Assembly: GCF_000384315.1 (NCBI RefSeq)
Contig: NZ_ARVW01000001.1
Span: forward strand, 1,559,746 to 1,623,745
DNA length: 64,000 nucleotides
Direction: 5' to 3'
Source: Amycolatopsis nigrescens CSC17Ta-90
GTDB taxonomy: Bacteria > Actinomycetota > Actinomycetes > Mycobacteriales > Pseudonocardiaceae
This document shows, piece by piece, positions 42,832-51,402 of the stretch (positions within the stretch are counted from its first letter, which is position 1; every line of letters starts with the position of its first letter). A program made the translations under genes and the position numbers. The notes beneath the pieces were generated by a model, which was not told where the DNA came from, ran no database searches, and was given only the letters and a program-made list of their open reading frames with translations.

Positions 42832-44652
42832 ATGAAATTGAACAGCAGCGAGGACCTGTCCACCCGTACCTTCGGCAATGAGGACCGCCTGCCGCGTGTG
42901 CCCTTGCCCAGCCTGGAGGACAGCTGCGAAAGATTCGTCGAGTGGTGCGCACCGCTGCTGACCGCGGACGAGCTGGCGGAGACCGAGGCCGCGGTGGCGT
43001 CGTTCCTGCGGCCCGGCGGCGACGGCCGCAAGCTGCACGCGGCGCTCGAGCGGTACGACGCGGAAGACGGCGTGCGCAGCTGGCTGGACACCTTCTGGCC
43101 GGCCCGGTACCTCGGCCGCCGCGACCGCATCGCGCTGAACGCGAACTTCTTCTTCCTGTTCTCCGAATCGGACCGGCCGCAGGTGGAGCGGGCGGCCGGG
43201 CTGATCGCCGCGGGCGTCAACTACAAGCTGCTGCTCGACCAGGAGCTCATTCCGCCGATCGTGCAGCGCGGGCAGCCGCTTTCGATGGAGCAGAACAAGT
43301 TCCTGTTCTCCGCCACCCGGATACCCGGCGCCGTCCAGGACACCGTGCGCGCGCCCTACAGCGAGGAATGGCCGGGACCGTCCCCGGCCAGGCACATCGT
43401 GGTGTTCGCCGGCGGGAACCTGTTCCGGCTCGACGTGCTCGGGCCGGACGGGCACCCGCACACGCTGGAGGACCTCGCCGCCGGGCTGAGCGCGATCAAG
43501 AAAGCGGGCGCCACCCGGGCCGCGCGGGAGGAGGCCGTCGGCCACCTCACCACCAAGGCCAGGGCCGAGTGGGCGGCCAGCAGGCAGGCGCTGCTCGCAC
43601 TCGACCCCGGCAACGCGGCGGCGCTGGAAACCGTGGAGAGCGCGCTGTTCTGTGTCTGCCTGGAGGACTTCACGCCCCGGGACACCCAGGAGGCGTGCGA
43701 CCAGCTGCTGCACGGTGACAGCGGCAACCGCTGGTTCGACAAGGCGGTGTCCCTGATCGTCTTCGAGGACGGCACGGCCGGCATCAACGTGGAGCACTGC
43801 GGCCTGGACGGCACCACGATACTCAGCTTCGTGGACGCACTGCTGGGCACGCCGGCCGAGGAGCAGTCGGCGCGCTCGGGCGCCAGCTCGCAGGGCCTGC
43901 CCGTGGTCGAGCCGGTCGAGTTCGTGCTCGACGACGAGCTGCGGGCCGACGTCCTGGCGGCCTCCGAGTCGTTCGCGGCGTACGCGGCGGGCACCGGCAC
44001 GTCCACCGTGTCGTTCGAGGACTTCGGCGGGAACCGGGCCAAGCAGCTGCGGATGTCGCCGGACGCCTTCGCGCAGCTGGCCTACCAGCTCGCGCACAAG
44101 CGCAGCAAGGGCCTCACCGGCGCGACCTACGAGTCGATCGCCACCAGGCAGTACCAGAACGGGCGCACCGAAGCCATGCGCGTGGTCACGCCCGAAGTGC
44201 TGCGGTTCGTGGCCGCGATGGACGACGAGAACGCGGATGCGGAGACCCGCCGGGCCGCGTTCCGGGCGGCGGCCGAGAAGCATGTGGCGCGGGCGAAGGC
44301 GTGCCAGGCGGGACAGGTACCCGAGCAGCACCTGTGGGAGCTGCAGCTGATCCAGCAGCGGCGCGGTGCCGAACTGGGCGTGACCGAGCCGCTCGCCCTG
44401 TACGAGACCCCGGGCTGGCTCAAGATGCGGGACGATTACCTGAGCACCAGCTCCGCGCCGTCCACCAACATCCGGTACTTCGGTTTCGGCTCGACCAGCA
44501 GCCAGTGCATCGGTGTCGCCTATGTACTGCTGCCCGATCGGCTGAACATCTACCTGAGCACCCCGCTCGCGGTGGCCGACGAGATGCACGCCTTCGCCGG
44601 CAAGCTCCGGGAAGCGATCACCGAACTCCAGGACCTGCTCGCCTCCGAATAG
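42832..44652 (+). CDS. Carnitine/choline O-acyltransferase family protein
   Basis: 606 residues from ATG 42832; a TTG at 42838, better spaced from GAGG, is an alternative. The family signatures are clear: PxVPLPxLEDSCERF at the N-terminus, catalytic His322 in INVEHCGLDG, YQNGRTEAMR (441-450), and LSTSS with GFGSTSSQCIGVAY near 538-564. These match carnitine acetyl/palmitoyl-transferases, which move an acyl group between CoA and a hydroxyl. The family is common in eukaryotes and scarce in bacteria. No signal or membrane segment. Together with the upstream hydroxylase it may acylate a newly made hydroxyl. Acceptor unknown. Confidence 0.87.
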   Translation: MKLNSSEDLSTRTFGNEDRLPRVPLPSLEDSCERFVEWCAPLLTADELAETEAAVASFLRPGGDGRKLHAALERYDAEDGVRSWLDTFWPARYLGRRDRIALNANFFFLFSESDRPQVERAAGLIAAGVNYKLLLDQELIPPIVQRGQPLSMEQNKFLFSATRIPGAVQDTVRAPYSEEWPGPSPARHIVVFAGGNLFRLDVLGPDGHPHTLEDLAAGLSAIKKAGATRAAREEAVGHLTTKARAEWAASRQALLALDPGNAAALETVESALFCVCLEDFTPRDTQEACDQLLHGDSGNRWFDKAVSLIVFEDGTAGINVEHCGLDGTTILSFVDALLGTPAEEQSARSGASSQGLPVVEPVEFVLDDELRADVLAASESFAAYAAGTGTSTVSFEDFGGNRAKQLRMSPDAFAQLAYQLAHKRSKGLTGATYESIATRQYQNGRTEAMRVVTPEVLRFVAAMDDENADAETRRAAFRAAAEKHVARAKACQAGQVPEQHLWELQLIQQRRGAELGVTEPLALYETPGWLKMRDDYLSTSSAPSTNIRYFGFGSTSSQCIGVAYVLLPDRLNIYLSTPLAVADEMHAFAGKLREAITELQDLLASE

Positions 44653-44681
44653 CACGATCCGCACCGGACCCGGTGATGAGT

Positions 44682-44726
44682 GCAGGGCCCCGCCGGCGCC
44701 TGGGGCGTCGACCGGCGGGGTCCTGC
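44682..44726 (+). terminator. Stem-loop terminator after the acyltransferase
   Basis: GCAGGGCCCCGCCGG (44682-44696) pairs with 44712-44726 along 15 bp with one G-T wobble, 30 bp after the stop. No U-tract. Confidence 0.65.
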
Positions 44727-44855
44727 TCCGGCATCGTGCTCGCCGGACTTCGCCCCGGCGCTCTACCGCGGGGCGAAGCTGGCCCCTGGCTCGCGCGTGC
44801 GGGCGAACCCGCCCGAGCCAGGGGTCTTGCCGAGCGCCAGTAGCGAGTGGACAGT

Positions 44856-45212
44856 TCAGGCACCCGTGCTCATCGCCCCGCTGAGCACGATCCGGTGCCG
44901 GTTGACGCGCGCCCATTCGTGACAGCGGCGGCATCCGTCGAACAGCGCCCCCTGCACCGGCGTGCTGAGTTCCTCGCGGTCGTGCCGGACCGGGTATCGC
45001 CAATCCGCAGCACAGACCGGGATGAGGTGCGGTACCGCGAAGTTGTCGAGCTCGTCCGCCGGGTACAGATGCGACTGATCATCACCCGACCACCTGCGGA
45101 CCACCAGGCGGATAGCCAGGCGCCGCCGCGATGCGGTGTCCACAGTGTGCTCCGCACGGAGTAAGCTGACCGCAGTTGGCTCTTGCTGCATGCATCGATA
45201 ATTATGATGCAT
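44856..45212 (-). CDS. Small Cys/His-containing protein, uncertain gene
   Basis: Up to 118 residues. The C-terminal half looks like real protein (HLIPVCAADWRYPVRHDREE, then FDGCRRCHEWARVNRHRIVL), with a CRRCH pair plus an earlier Cys that might bind zinc. The N-terminus is doubtful: the first ATG at 45212 lies inside a palindrome and has no ribosome site, and a later GTG may be the true start. The gene is divergent from the XRE regulator. No family recognised. Confidence 0.4.
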   Translation of the reverse strand: MHHNYRCMQQEPTAVSLLRAEHTVDTASRRRLAIRLVVRRWSGDDQSHLYPADELDNFAVPHLIPVCAADWRYPVRHDREELSTPVQGALFDGCRRCHEWARVNRHRIVLSGAMSTGA

Positions 45213-45219
45213 GCAGCAA
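45183..45219. promoter_or_regulatory. Perfect 14-bp palindrome before the XRE gene
   Basis: TTGCTGCATGCATC (45183-45196) and its exact complement (45206-45219) flank a 9-bp AT-rich centre. GGCTCTT and AAGAGCC lie just outside, offset by four bases. The 9-mer TGCTGCATG recurs at 45277-45285, overlapping the XRE start codon. Probable operator for the XRE protein, shared with the divergent small gene. Confidence 0.65.
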
Positions 45220-45282
45220 AGGACAAGAGCCCGATCGGGTTACCTCCTGGTTCACAAAGGGTGACGCCATAAGATCTGCTGC

Positions 45283-46116
45283 ATGGCCAGCAGCGCTGAG
45301 ACACCCCGCGCCCGACTCTTGGGTGCGAAACTTCGTCACGCCCGAGTGGCTCGCAACCTCACGACCAGGCAGCTTGGTGATCTACTCGGCAAAGACAGCT
45401 CATATGTGAGCCGTCGTGAAACCGGCAAGATCGTGGCTACCGAGACCGAGGTCGCAACAATCCTTGGCGCTCTTGGGGTAATCGGCGACGAACGAGAACG
45501 CCTACTCGAACTTGCTCGTGCTGCCCGAGATCCGAATTGGCTCGCACCCGGTGTGGGCAAACAACTAGCGGTACTGATGGAGTACGAGCGAACCGCCGAC
45601 GCTGTGACCAATGTGCAGCCAAGTCTGGTTCCCGGCCCGCTGCAGACCCCGGACTACGCCCGTTCGCTGATGATCAGCGGTGGCGCCACAGAGGACAGTG
45701 CCGACTCCGCCGAGGCCCGGCGATCAGGCCGTCGCGATGTACTCAACCGGGTCAAGTATTTCGCGATCATGGGAGAGCAGGCAGTCCGATACCCGGCATG
45801 CCCACCAGAAGTCGCAAAACGTCAACTGCGTCAACTACTCGAATACGCCGAAGCAGACAACATCACCATCCAAGTTGTCCGGCAGACCATCGGCTACAGC
45901 CACCTTGCCGAAGGCGCCTTCGTGCTGATCGAGTCCAGCACGGCTCGCCCAGTCGTGCACCTGGAGAGGTATCGATCGAGCACGATGCTTACCGACTCCC
46001 GGGATGTACGGGACTACCAGACCGCGGCGGCCACACTCCGCCGTGATGCGATGAGCCCTGATTCCACAACGAGGCTCATCGCGAAGATTGCAGATGAGAT
46101 GGAGCGTAAACAATGA
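45283..46116 (+). CDS. XRE-family regulator with DUF5753
   Basis: 277 residues from ATG 45283. The HTH is LRHARVARNLTTRQLGDLLGKDSSYVSRRETGKIVAT (read in parts); DUF5753 follows (SLVPGPLQTPDYARSLM, YSHLAEGAFVLIES, VHLERYRSSTML). Base use is less GC-rich than in most neighbours, for example at 45540-45900. Its stop overlaps the DUF397 start (ATGA), the usual order for the pair. The palindrome at 45183 and a half-site on the start codon suggest strong autoregulation. Confidence 0.92.
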   Translation: MASSAETPRARLLGAKLRHARVARNLTTRQLGDLLGKDSSYVSRRETGKIVATETEVATILGALGVIGDERERLLELARAARDPNWLAPGVGKQLAVLMEYERTADAVTNVQPSLVPGPLQTPDYARSLMISGGATEDSADSAEARRSGRRDVLNRVKYFAIMGEQAVRYPACPPEVAKRQLRQLLEYAEADNITIQVVRQTIGYSHLAEGAFVLIESSTARPVVHLERYRSSTMLTDSRDVRDYQTAAATLRRDAMSPDSTTRLIAKIADEMERKQ

Positions 46117-46301
46117 TCGAAGACCGCTGGCGAAAATCAAGCTACAGCGGATCAGATACCAAGGAAGGCGAGTGCGTCGAGGTGCGCCTCGGCGCCGACC
46201 AGGTCGCCGTCCGGGACACGAAGCACCGGGACGCCGGGCACCTCACCGTGCCGGCACCGGCGTGGTCCGCCTTCCTGGAACAGGTCAGCCGCGAACGCTG
46301 A
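46113..46301 (+). CDS. DUF397 protein
   Basis: 62 residues from ATG 46113, overlapping the XRE stop. The sequence RWRKSSYSGSDTKEGECVEVRL, VAVRDTKHRDAG and WSAFLEQV matches DUF397 end to end. It is the cognate partner of the XRE/DUF5753 protein. Two hairpins follow before the convergent gene. Confidence 0.93.
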   Translation: MIEDRWRKSSYSGSDTKEGECVEVRLGADQVAVRDTKHRDAGHLTVPAPAWSAFLEQVSRER

Positions 46302-46312
46302 CCGCGAACACG

Positions 46313-46351
46313 ACGAATCCCCCGGCGAGCGCTCTACGCCGGGGGATTCGT
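46313..46351. terminator. 15-bp stem-loop terminator
   Basis: ACGAATCCCCCGGCG (46313-46327) pairs perfectly with 46337-46351 around AGCGCTCTA, twelve bases after the DUF397 stop. A short CATATT follows on the + strand. Confidence 0.75.
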
Positions 46352-46383
46352 CATATTCAGGACCAGGTGAACCCAGGTCAGGG

Positions 46384-46429
46384 GTCGTGAGTGGAAAGTG
46401 TTGCCGGGGCAACACTTTCCACTCACGAC
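46384..46429. terminator. Perfect 21-bp inverted repeat (family B), second copy
   Basis: Arms 46384-46404 and 46409-46429 are exact complements with a CGGG centre. Each arm differs by one base from the copy at 4489-4534 (GTGGAAAG versus GTGAAAAG), and the change is compensated in the other arm, so pairing is conserved. It lies three bases from the stop of the convergent secreted-protein gene. Confidence 0.8.
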
Positions 46430-46432
46430 GGG

Positions 46433-47824
46433 TTAGCGGGGGACGCCGTATAGCACGCGTTTGCCGGGGTGCTCGGTGACCGTCCAGATCTCGTTGCGGC
46501 CCGGCCAGTAGGACAGGTCCTCGGTGCCGATGGCGGCCTTGCGGTCCTTTTCGAACTTCAGCACACCGGATTCGGCGCTCGAATCCTTGGCCTCGACCAG
46601 CTTCGCGTTTCCTTCGGTGCCACCGCCGGTTTGGCTCAGGTACCAGCGGCCCTCGTAGGAAACCGCGCCCTGCACGTTGGACACCGGGAGCCGGAACGCC
46701 TTGCTGGCGTGCCAGTTGCCGTCACCGCTGAGCTTCGGCAGGCCGGTGGACGCGTCCATCGGCCACTGCGCGACCCGGCCGTTCTCGTTCGGGATGCTGC
46801 CCTTGGCGCAGTACTCGCCGGTGATCAGCTTGTCCGCGTCGCTGCGGTCGAGCGAGATGAACGAGTACTTCGGGACGCCCTTGCCGCTGCACTTGTACTC
46901 CGGCGGGAACTTCGCCAGACCACCCGGGTTCTCCCAGGACGCGACCTGCGGCATCACGTACCGGTAGCCGAACGAGTAGTACTTGCCGTTCTGGCGACCG
47001 ACCTGCTTCTTGTCCCCGAGGTCGGCCTTGTCGCCGGCCGCCTTCAGGTCGAAGATCTTGCGCATGTCGAACGCGCGGATACCGCGGTTGGTGTCCACCA
47101 CGTACAGGTAGTTGCCGTACCACATGATGCCGCCCGCGTGGATCCCGGCGTGGTCGCCGGACTGCGGGCTGCTCACGATCTCGTAGGACGGGTTGTCCTT
47201 CGAGTTGATGTACGGGTAGACCAGCAGCACGTGCTGGTACTTCTTGGTGTCCGGGTCCAGGAAGGACACCCGGACCCCCTTCTCCGCACCGGTGTTCCCC
47301 TTGTCGTACCAACTCACCAGGATCGGCTTCTTGGTGCCCCACTTCTGGTCCTGCTGGGCGTCCGCGACCGTGGTGACGCCCTGCGGCATCCATTCCAGGT
47401 TCTTCGCGTCCGGGGTACTGGTGTCGGACTTGTCGAAGCAGTACCGCTGCGCCGGTGGGGTCATGTCCTTGAACGCGGCCGAGCTGCACTTGTCGCCGAA
47501 GGTCGCCGTGCGGCTGCCCTGCTCGAGCAGGTTCTGCACGCCGAGCTTGGGCAGTTCCTTGTCCAGCTTGGCCACCCGGCCGGGGAAGCTGTTCGCCGGC
47601 GGGCTGGCCGCGAACGAGTTGTACTTCGAAGGATTGAGCTGGAAGTCGCTCTTCTCCGGCGGGGTCGGGTTCGGGTTCGGCCCTGGCTCCGGGTCCGGCT
47701 CCGGCGGGTCCTCCTGCGCCTGTGCCGGCGCCACGCCCTGGCTCAGCGCCGGCACCGCACCGGTCATCCCGACCGCGGCCAGCGTGGCCGCGACCACGAT
47801 CGCGACACACCGTTTCGTCTTCAA
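46433..47824 (-). CDS. Secreted protein of unknown function
   Basis: 463 residues from a TTG at 47824, preferred to the upstream ATG ATG because AGGGGAG lies five bases before it. A signal peptide (CVAIVVAATLAAVGMTGAVPALS) is followed by a Pro/Glu linker (PEPDPEPGPNPNPTPPE) and a domain with FLDPDTKKYQHVLLVYPY, HAGGIMWYGNYLYVVDTNRGIRAFDM and LSYWPGRNEIWTVTEHPGKRVLYGV. The repeated strand pattern suggests a beta-propeller, and four or more Cys could form disulfides. No enzyme motif recognised. Confidence 0.85.
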   Translation of the reverse strand: MKTKRCVAIVVAATLAAVGMTGAVPALSQGVAPAQAQEDPPEPDPEPGPNPNPTPPEKSDFQLNPSKYNSFAASPPANSFPGRVAKLDKELPKLGVQNLLEQGSRTATFGDKCSSAAFKDMTPPAQRYCFDKSDTSTPDAKNLEWMPQGVTTVADAQQDQKWGTKKPILVSWYDKGNTGAEKGVRVSFLDPDTKKYQHVLLVYPYINSKDNPSYEIVSSPQSGDHAGIHAGGIMWYGNYLYVVDTNRGIRAFDMRKIFDLKAAGDKADLGDKKQVGRQNGKYYSFGYRYVMPQVASWENPGGLAKFPPEYKCSGKGVPKYSFISLDRSDADKLITGEYCAKGSIPNENGRVAQWPMDASTGLPKLSGDGNWHASKAFRLPVSNVQGAVSYEGRWYLSQTGGGTEGNAKLVEAKDSSAESGVLKFEKDRKAAIGTEDLSYWPGRNEIWTVTEHPGKRVLYGVPR

Positions 47825-48024
47825 GCTGTCTCCCCTCATCACGCTGAACCTCGGCGAGGGAGCTTAGTTTTGCTAACCACTAGGGACAACTCAGTGTGAG
47901 CAACGCCCTCATCCGATCACTGACCGTGCTGCTGCTGGAGCTTCGAGGCCGCTTCGAGCGGGCCTGCGCAGGTTGTAACCCCCCGGCCACCGGTGTGGCC
48001 GGGTTCGAAAACCTGGAGGGCTCA

Positions 48025-48507
48025 GTGAAATCATTCCCGAATACGGCGCGCGGTCTGCTCGTCGCCGCGGGCATCGGCCTCGCCATCGCCGGAGCCGGTG
48101 TGGTTCCCGCGACGGCGGCCGAAAAACCGGACAACAGCACGGTTTCCACGCAGTGGGCGAACGCCGTCGGCGTGTGGCGGGCGGACATCACCCGGGACGA
48201 CGGTGTCAGCGAGAAGGCCTACTTCAGGTTCTTCGCGGACGGCAAGCTCGGGCTGGAGGTCGACGACGGCAGCACCGGGCACGGCAGGTGGTGGCCGGCC
48301 GGGAACAGCAAGTTCGGGTTCAAGTTCGTCCAGCCGGTCTACGACGGCAGCGGGACGCAGATCGGCGAGGTCCGCGCCGCGCACGACGCCGTGCTGAACG
48401 CGGACCGCCAGGGCTGGACCTCTAAGGGCACCGGCACCTTCTACGACAACAACGGCCAGGTCGTCGTTTCGGCGAAGGTCAGCGTGGTGGCGGTCAAGGT
48501 CGCCTGA
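48025..48507 (+). CDS. Small secreted protein of unknown function
   Basis: 160 residues from GTG 48025, with GGAGGG seven bases upstream. Signal peptide to about residue 38 (ARGLLVAAGIGLAIAGAGVVPATAA). The mature part is about 120 residues, rich in Gly, Lys and aromatic residues (VGVWRADITRDDGVSEKAYFRFF, GRWWPAGNSKFGFKFVQ), which looks like an all-beta, lipocalin-like barrel. No Cys. No family identified. It starts about 200 bp from the divergent secreted-protein gene, with a short CCGGCCAC hairpin in its leader near 47983-48003. Confidence 0.75.
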   Translation: MKSFPNTARGLLVAAGIGLAIAGAGVVPATAAEKPDNSTVSTQWANAVGVWRADITRDDGVSEKAYFRFFADGKLGLEVDDGSTGHGRWWPAGNSKFGFKFVQPVYDGSGTQIGEVRAAHDAVLNADRQGWTSKGTGTFYDNNGQVVVSAKVSVVAVKVA

Positions 48508-48563
48508 CCAAGGTGGGAAGCGCCGGAGGGGCGGCCTCCGGCGCGACCACCGTGCACGGCGCC

Positions 48564-49994
48564 TCAGCGGAACCGGGAATGCTTGCGGCCGTAGGCGAAG
48601 TAGATGATCAGCCCGAACAGCATCCAGGCGGCGAACCGGATCCAGGTCAGCACGTCCAGGTTCAGCATCAGGTAGAGGCAGGCCAGCGCGGCCACGATCG
48701 GCAGCACCGGCGAGAACGGCACGGTGAACGGGCGCTGCAGGTCCGGGCGCTTGCGGCGCAGCACCGGCACCGCGATCGCGACGATGATCATCGCGGAGAG
48801 CGCGCCGATGCTGACCATGTCGGACAGTTCGGTGATCGGGACGAAAGCGGCGAGCAGCGCGATCAGCACCGCGCCGACGATGGTCACCCGGTGCGGGGTG
48901 CCCCAGCGCGGGTGCACGGTGCCGAACCGCTTCGGCAGCAGCCCGTCCCGGCCCATCGCGAAGCCGATCCGGCCGATGGTGACCAGCTCGACCATCATCA
49001 CCGAGGTCAGGCCGGTCACCGCGCCGAGGGAGATGAGCGCGCTGATCCAGTGCATGTCCACCGAGTCGAAGGCCGCCGCGAGCGGGGCGCCCTCGTCGAT
49101 CTCGGCGAACGGCACCATGCCGGTGAGCACCAGCGAAACGCCGAGGTAGAGCAGCGCGCAGATGCCGAGCGCGCCCAGGATGCCGACCCGCAGGTCCCGG
49201 CGCGGGTTCACGGTCTCTTCGCCGAGGTTGGCCAGCGCCTCGAAACCGGTGTAGGCGAAGAACACGATCGCCGCGGCGGTGAGCACCCCGGCGATCCCGA
49301 AGGCCGACTGCTCCAGGCCGAGACCGGCCTCCACCACGGGCTGGTGCAGCACGTCGGCGCCGCCCTCGATCGGCCGCGCCGGCGGCAGGAACGGGGTGAG
49401 GTTGGCGCTCTTCACGAAGAAGACGCCCACCGCCAGGATCAGCACGCACACCGCGACCTTCACCACCACCAGCACGTTGGTCACCATCGCGGACAGCCGG
49501 ATCCCGCCCACCGCGACCACCGTCAGCACGGCGATGACCAGCACCGCGCCGAGGTTCACGGTCGCGTCCTCGCCGAACCACTCCGCCGGCAGCCCGAGCA
49601 GGTTCGCCAGGTAGCCGGACCAGCCGCGGGAGACCACCGCCGCGCCGAGCGCGAACTCCAGCAGCAGGTCCCAGCCGATGATCCAGGCGAAGACCTCACC
49701 GAGGGTGGCGAACGCGTAGGTGTAGGCGCTGCCCGCGGTCGGCACGCTGGAGGCCAGCTCGGCGTAGCAGAGCGCGGCCAGGCCGGCGACCACGGCGCCG
49801 ATGGCGAAAGACAGGGTCACCGCGGGTCCGGCGTGGGTCTTGGCTTCGACGCCGGCCAGGGTGAAGATGCCGGTGCCGATGATGATGCCGACCCCGAACC
49901 CGACCAGGTCACGACCGCGGAGGCGGCGTTTCAGGTCACCGGATTCCTGCCGCTGGAGCACCGTGTCGACGTCCATGGTGCGCATGATTCCCAT
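48564..49994 (-). CDS. APC-family amino-acid permease
   Basis: 476 residues from ATG 49994 (ATGs three and six codons later are also possible). Twelve membrane helices; the first carries [22 protein letters not shown], the APC substrate motif. It resembles the cationic amino-acid transporters (CAT type; [19 protein letters not shown] and [23 protein letters not shown]). It is divergent from an M19 dipeptidase pseudogene 68 bp away, a pairing that once may have linked peptide hydrolysis and amino-acid transport. Confidence 0.92.
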   Translation of the reverse strand: MGIMRTMDVDTVLQRQESGDLKRRLRGRDLVGFGVGIIIGTGIFTLAGVEAKTHAGPAVTLSFAIGAVVAGLAALCYAELASSVPTAGSAYTYAFATLGEVFAWIIGWDLLLEFALGAAVVSRGWSGYLANLLGLPAEWFGEDATVNLGAVLVIAVLTVVAVGGIRLSAMVTNVLVVVKVAVCVLILAVGVFFVKSANLTPFLPPARPIEGGADVLHQPVVEAGLGLEQSAFGIAGVLTAAAIVFFAYTGFEALANLGEETVNPRRDLRVGILGALGICALLYLGVSLVLTGMVPFAEIDEGAPLAAAFDSVDMHWISALISLGAVTGLTSVMMVELVTIGRIGFAMGRDGLLPKRFGTVHPRWGTPHRVTIVGAVLIALLAAFVPITELSDMVSIGALSAMIIVAIAVPVLRRKRPDLQRPFTVPFSPVLPIVAALACLYLMLNLDVLTWIRFAAWMLFGLIIYFAYGRKHSRFR

Positions 49995-50062
49995 CCGAGC
50001 ACCGTACGAGTTCGGGCGCCGGTCCGCAGCGTTCCGGCCGGCACTGCTGCGATCATGGGCCC

Positions 50063-51379
50063 ATGGAATCCGCACTTCTCGAACGCGCCCGCGCCCTGCT
50101 GACCCGGTATCCGGTCGTCGACGGGCACAACGACCTGCCGTGGGCGTTGCGCGAGCAGGTGGGCTACGCGCTGGACGAACGCGACCTCGCCACCGACCAG
50201 TCGGCCCAGCTGCACACCGATCTGGCCCGGTTGCGCGCGGGCGGGGTCGGCGCGCAGTTCTGGTCGGTGTACGTGCGGTCCTCCTACCAGGGTGACCGCG
50301 CGGTCAGCGCCACGCTCGAGCAGATCGACTGCGTGCGGGCGCTGGTGGCGCGCTATCCGGACGACCTGGTGTTCGCCCGCACCGCGGACGAGATGGAACA
50401 GGCGCGGGCGACCGGGCGGATCGCCTCGCTGATGGGCGCCGAGGGCGGGCATTCCATCGACTGCTCGCTGGCCACCTTGCGCGCGCTGCACGAGCTCGGT
50501 GTCCGGTGTCTGACCTTGACGCACAACGACAACGTCTAATTCAAATGAGCGTTACGCACGGTCTTGGGTACGGCTTGCGTCCGTGCGTCACCCGCATCCA
50601 GCCGCCGCGAGCCACCCTCCGGGCGGCCCCCGTCGACTGGATAGTGCGTAACCCTCAACGTGCCGTGGGCGGACTCCGCCACCGACGAGCCCGCCGCCGG
50701 CGGCCTGACCCGGTTCGGCGAGGAGGTGGTGCGCGAGATGAACCGGCTGGGCATGTTGGTGGATCTTTCGCACGTTTCCGCGGACACCATGCGGGACGCG
50801 CTGCGGGCCAGCCGCGCGCCGGTGCTCTTCTCGCACTCCTCCGCCCGCGCGGTCTGCGACCACCCGCGCAACATCCCGGACGACGTGCTGGAGTCGCTGC
50901 CCGCCAACGGAGGCGTGGCGATGGCCACCTTCGTGCCCAAGTTCGTGCTGCCCGAGGCCACCACCTGGACCGCGGCGGCCGACGAGAACATGCGGGCCAA
51001 CGGGCTGGACCCGCTGGACACCTCGGCCCGCGCGATGGCGGTGCACCGGGCGTTCGAAGCGACCAGTCCACGGCCGATCGCGACCGCGGCGACCGTGGCC
51101 GATCATCTCGACCATCTGCGCCAGGTGGCCGGGGTCGACCACATCGGAATCGGTGGTGACTTCGACGGGACCGCTTTCACCCCGGCCGGGCTCGACGATG
51201 TCTCCGGCTATCCCAACCTGGTCGCCGAACTGCTCGGCCGCGGCTGGTCCGAGGCCGACCTCGCCAAGCTCACCTGGGGCAATGCCGTGCGGGTGCTGCG
51301 CGAAGCGGAACAGGTGGCCGAAGGGCTGCGCCGGACCGAGTCGCCGTCGATCGCGACCATCGAGCAGCTCGACGGCTGA
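50063..51379 (+). pseudogene. M19 membrane dipeptidase, disrupted by a MITE-like insert
   Basis: The two parts read as one renal-dipeptidase-like enzyme. Residues from ATG 50063 give [12 protein letters not shown] (metal ligands HND), [11 protein letters not shown] (bridging Glu) and [10 protein letters not shown], then TAA at 50537. The frame resumes at 50660 with [29 protein letters not shown] (His ligands) and GGDFDGTAF to the stop at 51379. Removing 126 bp (50536-50661) restores a continuous frame. Without repair, only a 158-residue fragment would be made, lacking half of the metal site. A restart at GTG 50660 has no ribosome site. Other residues are well conserved, so the loss is recent. 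Confidence 0.85.
50536..50661. mobile_element. About 126-bp MITE-like insertion
   Basis: Near its ends, TGAGCGTTACGCAC (50546-50559) and GTGCGTAACCCTCA (50644-50657) are inverted repeats with one mismatch over 14 bp. CAACGT occurs at 50530-50535 and again at 50656-50661, a possible 6-bp target duplication. The left end has ten extra bases before the repeat, so the exact borders are uncertain. No coding capacity. The parent element is not in the window. Confidence 0.75.
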
Positions 51380-51402
51380 CCCGTCCTGATCGGACGTCCG
51401 GC

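Noticed and set aside
31473..44652. P450s, ferredoxin, exporters and the oxygenase as one natural-product cluster
   Set aside because: The conservon ends at a terminator, the exporters have their own regulator, and no NRPS, PKS, terpene or other scaffold gene is present.
50660..51379. Second half of the dipeptidase as an independent gene
   Set aside because: GTG at 50660 has no ribosome site, lies in the duplicated CAACGTG, and the product lacks the first metal ligands.
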